The notes: generated by a model from the letters alone, not told the origin. DNA of 64,000 nt from Parasalinivibrio latis (GCF_036825535.1 NZ_CP098812.1:1426001-1490000), one strand, 5' to 3'. Positions 7,466 to 16,752 are shown, counted from the stretch's first letter. Program-made: numbers and translations.

Positions 7466-9124
7466 TCACCGCGTTAGGAGGGATGGCTGAGCGGTTGAAA
7501 GCACCGGTCTTGAAAACCGGCATACGTTAATAGCGTATCTAGGGTTCAAATCCCTATCCCTCCGCCACTTTGTGATGAAAACGGGAGCCGAGAAGTCGGT
7601 TCCCGTTTTTGCGTTTGCAATTAAGTATAAAACAGCCATATTAGATCCTTCGAATATCAGCTTTTTTGCTGCGTCTACCACCTTTACACTCATAACTGTA
7701 GCAAGCATGAGCTGCTTCAATGCCTCATTATCTATCTGTTGCAAGTACCCCTGTAAGGCTGCGGCGACCTCTACTAACCTCGCTTCACCAAAGTTTCTCA
7801 CTGGAAGGTTTATTTTCACTGTTAATTTAGCCATTTCAGCCTCAAGAATATCTAATTGAGTAGATAGATCTGTTATAGTTTTATTGATTCTTGCATCTGG
7901 TTCTAAGTCTCCGTCGGCAATCATAGTGATTAGACGGCTGTGACGCATTTCTAAATTGTTTATTTTTTTGGAAAGCTTTGTTTTTTCAAACGACAACAGT
8001 TTACTAGTCTCCTTAAGGCGTTGCTTCGCCTGATAACAAATGGATCTCAGGTGAGCCTCTGTCAATAATTCATTAATAAATCTATCCTTTACTAAAAGTT
8101 CTACTTTATCTCTTCTTATTCTTTTAGAGGTGCACGAGTCTGGCGCATGTCTAACCTGTTTGCTGCATTGGTAATAACTGTACTTGCCAGTTTTACCGCT
8201 TGTAACAACCATACTTGCACCGCAAACACCGCACTTTAATAATCCAGTTAATAAACACTTAGACCTAATTCTTCTTGACTCATCTGCAAATATATCTCGC
8301 GATTTTAATCCCTCTTGAACATTATGAAACTGTTCCTTAGATATAATACTTGGTATATTAACTACAATAGGCTCACTATCACTAGAGTTATAAATGAACT
8401 CTCCAATATAAGATCTATTATTCAAAATTCTACATACAGAGTTACGGTTCCACTTTGCGCCTCTTCGAAAAGATTTTTTTTTGTTCAACATCTCAGCAAT
8501 AGATTTTACTCCAAGTGGTTTACCATTAACTCCTTTTTCAGATAGATGGAATATTTCTATTACTAATTCAGCTTCTTCTTGTAGTATCTGTAGCTTTTTC
8601 CTAGACTTAGACGTCACACCAGAGACTGTAACAGAGTGATAACCAAACGGAATTGGCCCACCTGTGAAATATTGTTTTAACGCTGTATCCCTCAACCTAT
8701 CTCGAACTACCTTGCCATTTTGCATACTTGAATGTTCGTTCATCAGGCCTAGGATTGAAGACATTACATAGCTGTCTTCATAGCTTTCGGGCAAAGCTTC
8801 TGTTGCAGAAATCAGACGTATTTTTTTCCTCTGTAATACCTTGGTAGCTTCTAATTGATTCAATAAATTTCTACTGAAACGCGATAGAGAATAGACTATT
8901 AATCCGTCTACTTTAACGATATCATTTTCAAGTTCTTGTAGCATTAGGTCAAAATTATTCCTCTTACCTTTATATGCACTAACACCATCATCTATGTACC
9001 ATTTAATTATATTGCCTCCTCGTTCAGTGACCCATGTGGTTATAGATTTTCTTTGTCCATCAATTGAATCGCCTTTCTCTTTTTGATTGTATGAAGAAAT
9101 TCGTAGGTACGCCACATATTTCAT
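7466..9124 (-). CDS. Large serine recombinase (integrase) of the island
   Basis: A 552-residue large serine recombinase. The N-terminal resolvase domain starts MKYVAYLRISS with the nucleophilic Ser near residue 10, and has DGQRKSI, VYSLSRFSRN and the ALPESYEDSYVMSS helix. A recombinase domain follows (GPIPFGYH, NRSYIGEF) and then a zinc ribbon (LLKCGVCGASM...YYQCSKQ...CTSKRI). A coiled coil near residues 380-450 completes the family layout. ATG 9124 has AAGGAGG six bases upstream. The 3' end is odd: it reads through attL and the whole antisense of tRNA-Ser to a stop at 7466, so the last ~46 residues are not native. In a circular island the frame would instead run into the right island end and stop at about 27790. 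Confidence 0.9.
   Translation of the reverse strand: MKYVAYLRISSYNQKEKGDSIDGQRKSITTWVTERGGNIIKWYIDDGVSAYKGKRNNFDLMLQELENDIVKVDGLIVYSLSRFSRNLLNQLEATKVLQRKKIRLISATEALPESYEDSYVMSSILGLMNEHSSMQNGKVVRDRLRDTALKQYFTGGPIPFGYHSVTVSGVTSKSRKKLQILQEEAELVIEIFHLSEKGVNGKPLGVKSIAEMLNKKKSFRRGAKWNRNSVCRILNNRSYIGEFIYNSSDSEPIVVNIPSIISKEQFHNVQEGLKSRDIFADESRRIRSKCLLTGLLKCGVCGASMVVTSGKTGKYSYYQCSKQVRHAPDSCTSKRIRRDKVELLVKDRFINELLTEAHLRSICYQAKQRLKETSKLLSFEKTKLSKKINNLEMRHSRLITMIADGDLEPDARINKTITDLSTQLDILEAEMAKLTVKINLPVRNFGEARLVEVAAALQGYLQQIDNEALKQLMLATVMSVKVVDAAKKLIFEGSNMAVLYLIANAKTGTDFSAPVFITKWRRDRDLNPRYAINVCRFSRPVLSTAQPSLLTR
7477..7567 (+). tRNA. tRNA-Ser (TGA), copy 1; island integration site
   Basis: A 91-base class II tRNA with long variable arm, acceptor GGAGGGA/TCCCTCC, anticodon loop CTTGAAA (TGA) and encoded CCA. 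Identical in sequence to the copy at 44703-44793. The serine-recombinase island begins at its 3' end. Confidence 0.97.
7562..7620. repeat. Left attachment region (attL) of the serine-recombinase island
   Basis: CCGCCA (7562-7567, tRNA 3' end), then a hairpin AACGGGA...TCCCGTT, then TTTTTGCGTTTGCAA (7606-7620). The right island end repeats both flanking blocks (27829-27834 and 27867-27881) around a different hairpin, so the crossover lies somewhere between them. Confidence 0.65.
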
Positions 9125-9135
9125 CACAAGCCTCC

Positions 9136-9354
9136 TTAATGAATATATTTTCCATATACTGAGCAATGGAAATAAATCATTTTATCAATAATTAATTCTG
9201 GTATTAGATCAACATTGATTTCAATTTCAATTTCAATTTCAATTTCAACTAGAGCAATTTTGATATTATTCATATTCAGCATCCTGTGACGATAATTAGA
9301 GTACTCTTTAATGAAAGACCAATTATTAGTTTTGTCAAATTGAGGGAAGCTCAT
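9136..9354 (-). CDS. Small ORF of unknown function with (Glu-Ile) repeat, doubtful
   Basis: A 72-codon frame just upstream of the recombinase gene, overlapping its upstream region. It contains five tandem ATTTCA hexamers that translate as an alternating Glu-Ile run. No ribosome site is visible before ATG 9354 and no family is recognised. Its position would suit an excisionase-like factor, but that is speculation and it may not be a gene. Confidence 0.25.
   Translation of the reverse strand: MSFPQFDKTNNWSFIKEYSNYRHRMLNMNNIKIALVEIEIEIEIEINVDLIPELIIDKMIYFHCSVYGKYIH
9218..9247. repeat. Hexanucleotide microsatellite (ATTTCA)x5
   Basis: Five exact tandem copies in the leader region of the recombinase gene. 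Hexamer changes keep frame, so copy-number slippage would only alter the length of the Glu-Ile run. Confidence 0.9.
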
Positions 9355-9719
9355 GAGCTATGGAGGTAAAAGTACGGTATAATAGTGACGCGAAAATAAT
9401 TAATACTTTAAAAAAAGTTTTAATTCTAAAAAGTAATTGAATGTTATCTAGTAATTAAAATTACATAATTCGCATATTGCTACAAAATTAAATAATTTAA
9501 ATCTGACTGTCTTTATGTTGCCACTATTCATGTGTTAAATAGGATTTTTCTTATTACATCATGATATATAATTATCATTATTTAAAATTAAACAATATAA
9601 AAATAAACACAATAAACCCATTCATTGACTTAGTAATTACTACTATAGTGGTGGTGAAAGGCATTTTTCTATGCAGTTCTCTTGGATGCTCCAAATCACT
9701 CGGGACGACAGTTTGGTAT
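9355..9719. other. Very AT-rich gene-free stretch in island
   Basis: About 365 bases of extremely AT-rich DNA with no open frame of interest. It separates the recombinase module from the IS5-like remnant and resembles xenogeneic-silencer (H-NS) type DNA. Confidence 0.5.
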
Positions 9720-10396
9720 GGCGTTGTTGACTAAATCCGTTGAACCTTTCCTCAATCCTGTGATCTGATCCCATGTAGTAGAAACATGGTGATGTTGTGT
9801 ACAAGTCGAAGAAGATAACAAATTAGAGTGAGTATAATGAAGCCTTTTGCAAACGAGGTTCAGTAACATTTTGGATTGACGACTCAGCCGTTGATGTCGA
9901 TACACATGATGTGATTAGCACAGAAGTCAGCCTCGTCAATGTTGGTGATAGTGAAGCTCTCTCAACATTATTGTATCCACTTCGTAGAAAGGTTCGTTCT
10001 GTATCAGTTGACGGTGCTTATGACACGAAGAAGTGTCATGAAGTATTGCAGGCTAAGGGCTGCAAACCTCTTATACCTCCCAGAAAAAATGCTGGTTACA
10101 GGGAAAAGGGGAACCCTAGAAATGAAGTGGTAGATGCACTTAAAAATGGTACGCTAGCTCAGTGGAAAACTAACTCTGGCTCTCATGAGCGTTCGATCTC
10201 TGAGACAGTAATGTCTCGATATAAAGGACTGACGAGCGGTACATTGAGCTTGAGATGTTATAATGCTCAAGTTGGCGAAGCGTTGGCAAACGTCAAAGCA
10301 ATGAACAAAGTCCTAGGGCTAGGTATGCCTATTGGAAACTAATAGGTAGGTTCCGTAGGATAGCTACGCTCTTTACCTGATTTGATCAACAATGCC
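9720..10396 (+). mobile_element. Internally deleted IS5-family element
   Basis: Bounded by imperfect inverted ends: GGCGTTGTTGACTAAATC at 9720 and, read from 10396 leftward, GGCATTGTTGATCAAATC. At 677 bases it is clearly shorter than full IS5-family elements (roughly 0.9-1.1 kb). Only broken transposase coding remains. Confidence 0.7.
9830..10342 (+). pseudogene. IS5-family transposase, internally deleted
   Basis: One open frame joins a transposase N-terminal motif (YNEAFCKRGSVTFWIDDSAV, about residues 15-40 of a normal protein) directly to the C-terminal DDE part (VDGAYDTKKCHEVL, then PPRKNAGY, then SETVMSRYKGL and CYNAQVGEALANVKAMN). Roughly 150 residues that should lie between, including the first catalytic Asp, are missing. 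No start codon remains upstream, as a TAG closes the frame at 9824. It is non-functional. Confidence 0.75.
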
Positions 10397-10404
10397 TAGC
10401 ACAT

Positions 10405-10440
10405 ATGACAAAGGCAAGGTATCACCCTTGCCTTTGTCAT
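10405..10440 (-). terminator. Perfect 15-bp hairpin at the end of hsdR
   Basis: ATGACAAAGGCAAGG / CCTTGCCTTTGTCAT with a six-base loop, touching the hsdR stop codon. There is no good T-run on the leftward side, so it may act as an mRNA-stabilising end or a rho-aided terminator rather than a classical one. Confidence 0.55.
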
Positions 10441-13400
10441 TACTTATACCAACCGTCAGCAAGCACTTCAGCTTGCTCAAGAACAAGCTTGATAGCGGCT
10501 TCAGCAGCGTCTGGCGGGTACTTCCAGCGGCGCAGCAGTCGACGAACTAAATTACGCATACGAGCACGAACGCTTTCCCGTTTCTGCCAGTCAACAGTAG
10601 CGGATTTTCTAAGCTGCTGAGTTAACTCAATCGCAAGGTTACGCAAAGCATCATCACCAAGCTCACGTACAGAGGACTCGTTCTCTACAAGTGCGCGATA
10701 GAACGCCATTTCATCGACTGAAAGGTTCAGCTTATCTAGCATCTCTGCATCCGCCTGCATCTCTTTCGCCCATTTGATCAGTTCTTCAATGACTTGAGCG
10801 GTTTCGATGCTACGGTTGTGGTACTTGTTCAGTGTTGTCAGGATGCGGTCGGAGTATTTCTTCTCCTGCACCACGTCATTCTTCATCCGTGCTTTGACTT
10901 CATCGCGCAACAGTTTCTCAAGCAGCTCAACAGCAAGGTTCTTTTCTTTCATGTTCTTAACGTCTTCCAAGAACTCTTCAGAAAGCAAGCCGATATTAGG
11001 CTTATCAAGACCAACCATAGAGAAAATGTCATCGACGCCATCAGCAATCACAGCATTGTCGAGAATCTGCTTTAGAGCGGTATTGCGCTCTTCATCCGTA
11101 CGCTTCTTGTCGACGGTTGAATGCTTCATGAATGCCGTTTTAATTGCAGAGTAGAAGGCGATTTCGTTCTTGTAACCACGCGTCTCATCCATGGTGTTAC
11201 ACAGCGAATAAGCTTTGCTGAGTGCAGCCATCACATCGAGAAATCGACGTTTGCCATCGCGAACTTCTTTGCCTTTGCTATCCGTATGCGACAAACCCGA
11301 TAAATGGTTCACAGCTCCCGGCAGTAAACGCAACGCATCCGTTTCAAAGTCAGGTCGATAGTTGAAGACATTTCCATCAACAGGGGTTGCGAACATCCCT
11401 CGGATAATATCCACCTTTTCCATCAACACAGCGAAAGCTTCTGCTGTATCAACGGTCGGCTGGCCTTTACCTTGGCTGTTAGTGTAGGTTTTAAGTGCGT
11501 TTTTAAGTTCGTTAGCGATACCGATATAGTCAACGACCAGACCGCCCGGTTTATCCCTGAATACACGGTTTACGCGTGCAATAGCCTGCATCAGGTTGTG
11601 ACCTTTCATCGGCTTATCGACATACATGGTATGACAACACGGCGCATCAAAGCCTGTTAGCCACATATCACGCACAATCACCAATTGAAGTTCATCTTGC
11701 GTATCTTTGTATCGAGCTTCAAAAAGCTTCTTAGTTTTCTTATCATGGATGTGCGGCTGCATCTTCGCTTTGTCAGACGCACTGCCTGTCATGACAATCT
11801 TGATTGCGCCTTTTGCGGGATCGTCGTTGTGCCATTCTGGTTTGATGGCAACAATCGCATTGTAGAGGTCGACGCATATTTCACGGCTCATCGCCACAAT
11901 CATGGCTTTGCCGGGGAAGGTTTCAGTACGCGTAGTGAAGTGGTTTACCAAGTCCTGAGCTACCTGCTGAATGCGCGGTTCTGCACCAACTAGCTTTTCA
12001 AGAGTTGCCCATTGAGATTTGATTTTCTCGCGGCTCGCAGTCTCTTCGTCCTCACCGATTTCATCTTCGACTTGGTCGTTAAGCTGCTCAATCTCTGCTT
12101 GATTGATATCCAGTTTGGCTAAACGAGATTCATAGTAGATTGGCACTGTTGCACCATCATCAACTGCATCTTGGATATCATAAATAGAGACGTACTCACC
12201 AAACACACCACGAGTATCTTTGTCGTCCATAGCAATGGGTGTTCCTGTAAAACCAATGAACGAGGCATTGGGCAGAGCATCATGCATGTACTTGGAGTAG
12301 CCGTAAACATACTTTTGTGAGATGACATTGCCGTTAGCGTCTTTAACATCCACCAACTTCGATTTGTTGCCGTACTGACTGCGATGCGCCTCATCAGATA
12401 CCACGACGATATTAGAACGAGTCGAAAGTACGGGATGCTCTTTTTCCTCATCTAACAGCGCAAACTTTTGAATAGTGGTAAAAATAATGCCGCCAGACTG
12501 ACGGTTCAGCAGCAGCTCCCGAAGCGAATCCCTATCATCTGCTTGCTTAGGCATTTGCTTTAACGTTTCGTTAGCCATGCCAAAGGTATTAAATAGCTGA
12601 CCATCCAGATCATTGCGGTCTGTTACCACGACGATGGTTGGGTTGTTCATCGCTGGCTGTTGCAATAGCTTACTGGCGTAGCAAACCATTGAAATGCTTT
12701 TACCACTGCCTTGCGTATGCCAAACCACCCCTGCTTTACCACTGCCGGGTTTGATTTTATCGAAACCTTTTGTTGCTTGAACTTGGTACTGCCCCATGCT
12801 TTCAGCAACTAAAGGCAGTTCACCATCAGCTTGTTTCGCTCGTACAGTGGCTTCGACTGCCGCTCGCACTGCATGAAATTGGTGATAACCCGCTATTTTT
12901 TTGATGATGGTTTCGTTTTCCGTTTCAAACAAAACAAAATAGCGTATGTAATCAAGCAGTAAATCAGGCTTAAAGAAGCCTTTCACCATGGTTTCGAGTT
13001 GGTATTCCCAAAGCGGCTTGTCATCTTCACCAGAAACGGTTTTCCAAGGTAAAAAGCGTTCTTTATTGGCCGTTAGAGAGCCAACACGCGCTGTCCAACC
13101 ATCACTCACCACTAAAGATTCATTGAAAATGAACAGATCTGGAATTTCATCTTTGTAGGTTTGAAGCTGGTTGTAAGCATGCCAAATGTCTGCATGTTCA
13201 TCGGCAGGGTTTTTCAGCTCGATAACCGCTATCGGCAAACCATTGATGAACACCACTACATCGGGTCGACGGTTACCTTTTTTACCTGTAATGGTGAACT
13301 GATTCACCACCAAAAACTCGTTGTTATCTGAATGAGTAAAATCCATCAAACGAGCATGGGTGTGCTTGGTTTTGGTTTCCCCGTCTTCATACACGGTGTA

Positions 13401-13694
13401 CTCAACAGGAACGCCCTCAATCAGATACTTGTGAAAAGCGCGGTTGCTTTTAATCAGTACAGGGGTATCAGGCGTGCTTACCGTATTGACCACCACATTC
13501 AAGCTCTCTTGTGGCAGTTCAGGGTTTAATACTTTCAAGCGTTCAAATAGACGCTGTTTCAGCACGACTTGGTGGTAATCGTCACGTTCAGGTGAATCGC
13601 CATCAGGAGCAATATCGTAGCCGTTTTTGTATAGGTAGCCTTGGCTGGTAAACCAATCAAGGCAGAGCTGTTCTAGTTGGTCTTCAGTGATCAT
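10440..13694 (-). CDS. hsdR: Type I restriction endonuclease subunit R
   Basis: A 1084-residue HsdR motor/nuclease subunit. The N-terminal nuclease domain has the PD-(D/E)XK core NRRPDVVVFINGLPIAVIELK (about residues 140-160). The helicase part shows Walker A TQGSGKS near 330, a DEAH box (VVSDEAHRSQYG), FTGTP motif III, and late motifs including VDKPMKGHNLMQAIARVNR. With HsdM2S it cuts unmodified DNA after ATP-driven translocation. Length and motif set suggest an EcoR124-like (IC-type) subunit. Its ATG overlaps the TGA of the upstream DUF4268-like gene (ATGA), so it is translationally coupled as the last gene of the operon, unusually far from hsdM and hsdS. Confidence 0.95.
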   Translation of the reverse strand: MITEDQLEQLCLDWFTSQGYLYKNGYDIAPDGDSPERDDYHQVVLKQRLFERLKVLNPELPQESLNVVVNTVSTPDTPVLIKSNRAFHKYLIEGVPVEYTVYEDGETKTKHTHARLMDFTHSDNNEFLVVNQFTITGKKGNRRPDVVVFINGLPIAVIELKNPADEHADIWHAYNQLQTYKDEIPDLFIFNESLVVSDGWTARVGSLTANKERFLPWKTVSGEDDKPLWEYQLETMVKGFFKPDLLLDYIRYFVLFETENETIIKKIAGYHQFHAVRAAVEATVRAKQADGELPLVAESMGQYQVQATKGFDKIKPGSGKAGVVWHTQGSGKSISMVCYASKLLQQPAMNNPTIVVVTDRNDLDGQLFNTFGMANETLKQMPKQADDRDSLRELLLNRQSGGIIFTTIQKFALLDEEKEHPVLSTRSNIVVVSDEAHRSQYGNKSKLVDVKDANGNVISQKYVYGYSKYMHDALPNASFIGFTGTPIAMDDKDTRGVFGEYVSIYDIQDAVDDGATVPIYYESRLAKLDINQAEIEQLNDQVEDEIGEDEETASREKIKSQWATLEKLVGAEPRIQQVAQDLVNHFTTRTETFPGKAMIVAMSREICVDLYNAIVAIKPEWHNDDPAKGAIKIVMTGSASDKAKMQPHIHDKKTKKLFEARYKDTQDELQLVIVRDMWLTGFDAPCCHTMYVDKPMKGHNLMQAIARVNRVFRDKPGGLVVDYIGIANELKNALKTYTNSQGKGQPTVDTAEAFAVLMEKVDIIRGMFATPVDGNVFNYRPDFETDALRLLPGAVNHLSGLSHTDSKGKEVRDGKRRFLDVMAALSKAYSLCNTMDETRGYKNEIAFYSAIKTAFMKHSTVDKKRTDEERNTALKQILDNAVIADGVDDIFSMVGLDKPNIGLLSEEFLEDVKNMKEKNLAVELLEKLLRDEVKARMKNDVVQEKKYSDRILTTLNKYHNRSIETAQVIEELIKWAKEMQADAEMLDKLNLSVDEMAFYRALVENESSVRELGDDALRNLAIELTQQLRKSATVDWQKRESVRARMRNLVRRLLRRWKYPPDAAEAAIKLVLEQAEVLADGWYK

Positions 13695-14838
13695 GCTTCT
13701 TCCTCAAAAGAGAAATTGGCATTCTTCAGTTCTTTGTTGACAGACTTGATATGAGGTTTCACAGCATGTTCAAGCCTGGTCATATTAGTTACTAGCCACT
13801 CTGTCATTTCTAACCAACTCTCTCTGTTGTATCCATCAAAGCTCTTTTTAAACTGAACTCGAGCTGCCTTTTTGTTATCTAGGCGCAACCATTCAAGTGA
13901 ATGACCAAATTGCTCCTCAATTTCACATCTAAGTGAATGAAGAGAGTCAAATATAAATTTGTTTTCAGTGGTATCAGAGCGATTCATTTCGAATTGGACG
14001 CGAGCCTCTCGCATGCCAAAAATCAGTGTAAATGGGCATGCCCTGAGACCTGAGCCTGCACTTAACCAATGGTCTTTACTCGCACTTATGTTATTAAAAA
14101 GATCGCATTGGCTATTTTTCATTGCATCAAGAGCCTGCTCCCAAAATGCCAATCGAATTTTATGTCGGCTTTTCAATTCGGCTTCTGTACTTTTCTCTTC
14201 TGCTTCTTTAGCACTCATTCCAATCATCAGCTCTTTGGCTTCAGGTGTAGGGATGATTTGCTCAACATTGAGAAAAAGTTGTTCACCCATGGCATAAGGT
14301 GTCACTTTAAAACACTGCATTTGAATACCGTGGTTTAACAACCACAGTGCTGTACTTGTTACTTCTTTCCTGAAATTTGCTGCGACTAGCATCAAGCGCT
14401 GATTTGTCCCCGAATTGAGGACCACTTCGCTTAGATCTGGCTCATCTAAAAATTCACAAAGCGCACTTCTCGCATCTCCGCCGCCACAATGGCGGTTAAG
14501 GTACGTTTGAAAAATATCCACAAGTTGAGATTTGGTTAAATTAGAGCAATAAGATGCGTACTTAAGTGCCTGCCATATAACATCTCTCCCGGTGTCATCT
14601 AACTTATTTTCAATGATCACTAGGTTTCCATCTTTATCCAATGCGAGTAGGTCGAGCCGCTCCCTCGTATCGTCAAAGCCATCAAACTCTTTCTGAATAA
14701 TCAGCAACTCTTCACCGAGTGCATCGGGTTGATGGGCAAGCCATTCCTGTAGATGTTCACGTTCTCGAAAACCTAACTCGCTAAATTTTTAGTAATTATT
14801 CTTGTAATGCGATTTGAGCTAACGTCAATTTTAAACAC
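13691..14838 (-). pseudogene. DUF4268-type PD-(D/E)XK nuclease-like protein, apparent frameshift near 14786-14790
   Basis: The body (about 360 residues) has LDLLALDKDGNLVIIENKLD, a textbook PD-(D/E)XK nuclease core with catalytic Asp and Glu-Asn-Lys, and a C-terminal region like DUF4268 proteins that often accompany hsdR. The expected N-terminus starts at GTG 14838 (AGGAT six bases upstream) reading VFKIDVSSNRITRI. It then falls out of frame at a run of five As (Ts at 14786-14790 on the plus strand). One more A would restore ITKKFSELGFRERE and the full protein. The gene is therefore frameshifted, slippage-controlled, or mis-sequenced. If the break is real, only an internal TTG at 14707 could start translation. 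Its stop overlaps the hsdR start. Confidence 0.75.
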
Positions 14839-14887
14839 GAAAACATCCTTTTTAGCTAACACCTAATATTGCAGCCAATTTCAATAT

Positions 14888-15469
14888 CTATAAAAAAGGG
14901 AGTCCCAAAAATGCCCCGAGAACACCAATAGGGCTAATTGGCAAAGCTACATCGGCTACAAGTTCAGCGAATCCTTCGCTCCCAACATCGCTTGCTACAG
15001 ATTCACCGACATGGCTTACTATTTCCTCAGTTAAAACCTCTGATACAGCTTCATCCAGTGCAACATTATCTATCCCTGAATCAATCACCATGGTGCTATC
15101 GAAACTATCAACCACTTCACTGGTGACAATAATTGGTATATCTGGGTTTTCAGCCAATGTCTCATTGATATAAGAAATGCTGTCGGTCGCTTTTAATTGC
15201 ACTTCAGCCGCAATATCGCCATCACTCATTAATGCAATATCAGAAACAGGATGGTTAGTGGCTTCAAAAAGCATGGCATCGATTCCTTGCTCATTGAGTG
15301 CAGTAACAACTTCTTGCTCAAAGACAATACCTTTGATGTTGCTGATATGCCCCGACATAGCGTCGGGGTTAACATCAGCAAAGTAATCAAGGATTTCGTC
15401 GTTACTTGCAAGTTCTAACTCGTTATAGCCGCGACGAACAGCATCAAAAACTGAGTTTTGAGCTATCAC
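14888..15469 (-). CDS. Putative PD-(D/E)XK-like protein with hydrophobic C-terminus, unknown function
   Basis: A 193-residue protein with no firmly recognised family. The central part is suggestive of a restriction-endonuclease-like fold: GIVFEQEVVTAL (helix with conserved Glu), then NHPVSDIALM giving an Asp, and 10-12 residues later AAEVQLKAT giving Glu/Gln-x-Lys. The C-terminus ends in a hydrophobic, Gly/Pro-containing stretch (LPISPIGVLGAFLGLPFL) that could touch a membrane or be a truncated domain. ATG 15469 overlaps the stop of the ankyrin gene (ATGA). A 50-base gap to the next reading frame (GTG 14838) follows. The nuclease reading is inference from motif spacing only. Confidence 0.6.
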   Translation of the reverse strand: MIAQNSVFDAVRRGYNELELASNDEILDYFADVNPDAMSGHISNIKGIVFEQEVVTALNEQGIDAMLFEATNHPVSDIALMSDGDIAAEVQLKATDSISYINETLAENPDIPIIVTSEVVDSFDSTMVIDSGIDNVALDEAVSEVLTEEIVSHVGESVASDVGSEGFAELVADVALPISPIGVLGAFLGLPFL

Positions 15470-16698
15470 TGTTGGCGCATTCCAGTTAGATAATCTACTA
15501 CTTCTTTGTAATTGGAGCTGAGTAGTGGATAAACATAGTGACCATTGATGGTTCTTCTATCCCCATGTTTTGGGGCTTTTGATTTTGCAATATCTCGAGC
15601 CGTATTTCCCTTTTGGGTTTCAAACTCGGTGTTTGCTCCAAGCTCAACCAGCTGAATTACAGATTCAAGGTAACCACTACTTGCTGCAACCATCAATGGC
15701 GACCAACCATCTTCATTTCTCAAGTCAATATTAGCACCTTTACTATGGAGAAATTCTAATGTTGGCGCTTGGTTATAAGTAGCAGCCCAATTTGCAGCGG
15801 TTCTGCCAGTCTTACTCTGAAGATTGACATCTGCACCTTTATCTATCAGCAACGAAATGAGTTCATTTTTTCCATTTTGAGCCAGCAGTGATAGCGCAGG
15901 ATTTGAATCTTTATTTCTTGCATTCGGATTCGCACCAGCAGTAACGAGCGCTTTGATCATGTCATCATCACCTTTAGTAATGGCGATAATCAGCATCGTT
16001 TCTTTATCTTCGTTTTCAACATCTGGATTAACGCCATCAACCAGTAGCTTCTTAGCGATGTTGATGTGCCCATTTTGATACGCTGACAGCATGGCGGCTT
16101 CAGAATACTTGGCGCTGAATACGGCACCTTGAGAAAGGAGCTTATCGACTACTTCTAAACGCTGTTTAAAGTAAGCACCCGTTACCGCATTCCAACCATC
16201 ATTGTTACAGACATCAACAGCCGCTCCGTGCTCAAGCAGAAACTCCACCGCTTTGACTCGACCTTTCATTGATGCCCAAATCAATGGCGTCCAGCCCTTG
16301 TCGTTACGGATGTTAACTTCAGCGCCTTTTTCGACCATCAACTCTGCAAGTTCAAAATACTCATTGTCTAAACAAAGCAATAATGCGCTGCTCATATGTT
16401 GTGGTCGATAGTTAGGGTTCGCGCCTTTTTGTAACAGTGCTTTAGCAATATCCAAGAAACCCAGTTCAATCGCTAACCGAAGTGGGTTATGCCCTGCATG
16501 ATTGATATCAAAACCGTCGCTGTTAATGATGTTCTCGGCGAGTGTCGAAAAACCGTTTTTTAAAGCAAGCTCAAATGGCGTTGCTTCTAGTTCTTCAAAG
16601 ACGGTGCTAACGAACTCTGGCTGTTGTTCAAGTAAATCATTCAATAGCGCTAAATCGCCCGACTCAACAGCACCCAATAATTGTTCAACCATTCGCAT
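15466..16698 (-). CDS. Ankyrin-repeat protein of the Hsp70/RM operon
   Basis: A 410-residue protein made almost wholly of about ten ankyrin repeats. Clear units include NPLRLAIELGFLDIAKALL, GWTPLIWASMKGRVKAVEFL, GRTAANWAATYNQAPTLEFL and GWSPLMVAASSGYLESVIQL, each about 33 residues with the TPL/xxA helix pattern. The ends are short caps; there is no signal peptide and no enzymatic domain. Such proteins are protein-binding scaffolds, so a role in recognising a partner (Hsp70, the neighbouring nuclease-like protein, or a phage protein) is likely by inference. ATG 16698 is chosen for the GGGAGAG just upstream; ATG 16692 and 16713 are alternatives. It lies 54 bases after the hsp70 stop and overlaps the next gene by 4 bases. 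Confidence 0.88.
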   Translation of the reverse strand: MRMVEQLLGAVESGDLALLNDLLEQQPEFVSTVFEELEATPFELALKNGFSTLAENIINSDGFDINHAGHNPLRLAIELGFLDIAKALLQKGANPNYRPQHMSSALLLCLDNEYFELAELMVEKGAEVNIRNDKGWTPLIWASMKGRVKAVEFLLEHGAAVDVCNNDGWNAVTGAYFKQRLEVVDKLLSQGAVFSAKYSEAAMLSAYQNGHINIAKKLLVDGVNPDVENEDKETMLIIAITKGDDDMIKALVTAGANPNARNKDSNPALSLLAQNGKNELISLLIDKGADVNLQSKTGRTAANWAATYNQAPTLEFLHSKGANIDLRNEDGWSPLMVAASSGYLESVIQLVELGANTEFETQKGNTARDIAKSKAPKHGDRRTINGHYVYPLLSSNYKEVVDYLTGMRQQ

Positions 16699-16752
16699 TC
16701 TCTCCCGCAACATTTAACGCAATTCGCCATGAAACATATCTCGAACTTGCGG

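Noticed and set aside
10794..11993. Several plus-strand frames inside hsdR.
   Set aside because: Shadows of the strong hsdR reading frame with no independent start signals.
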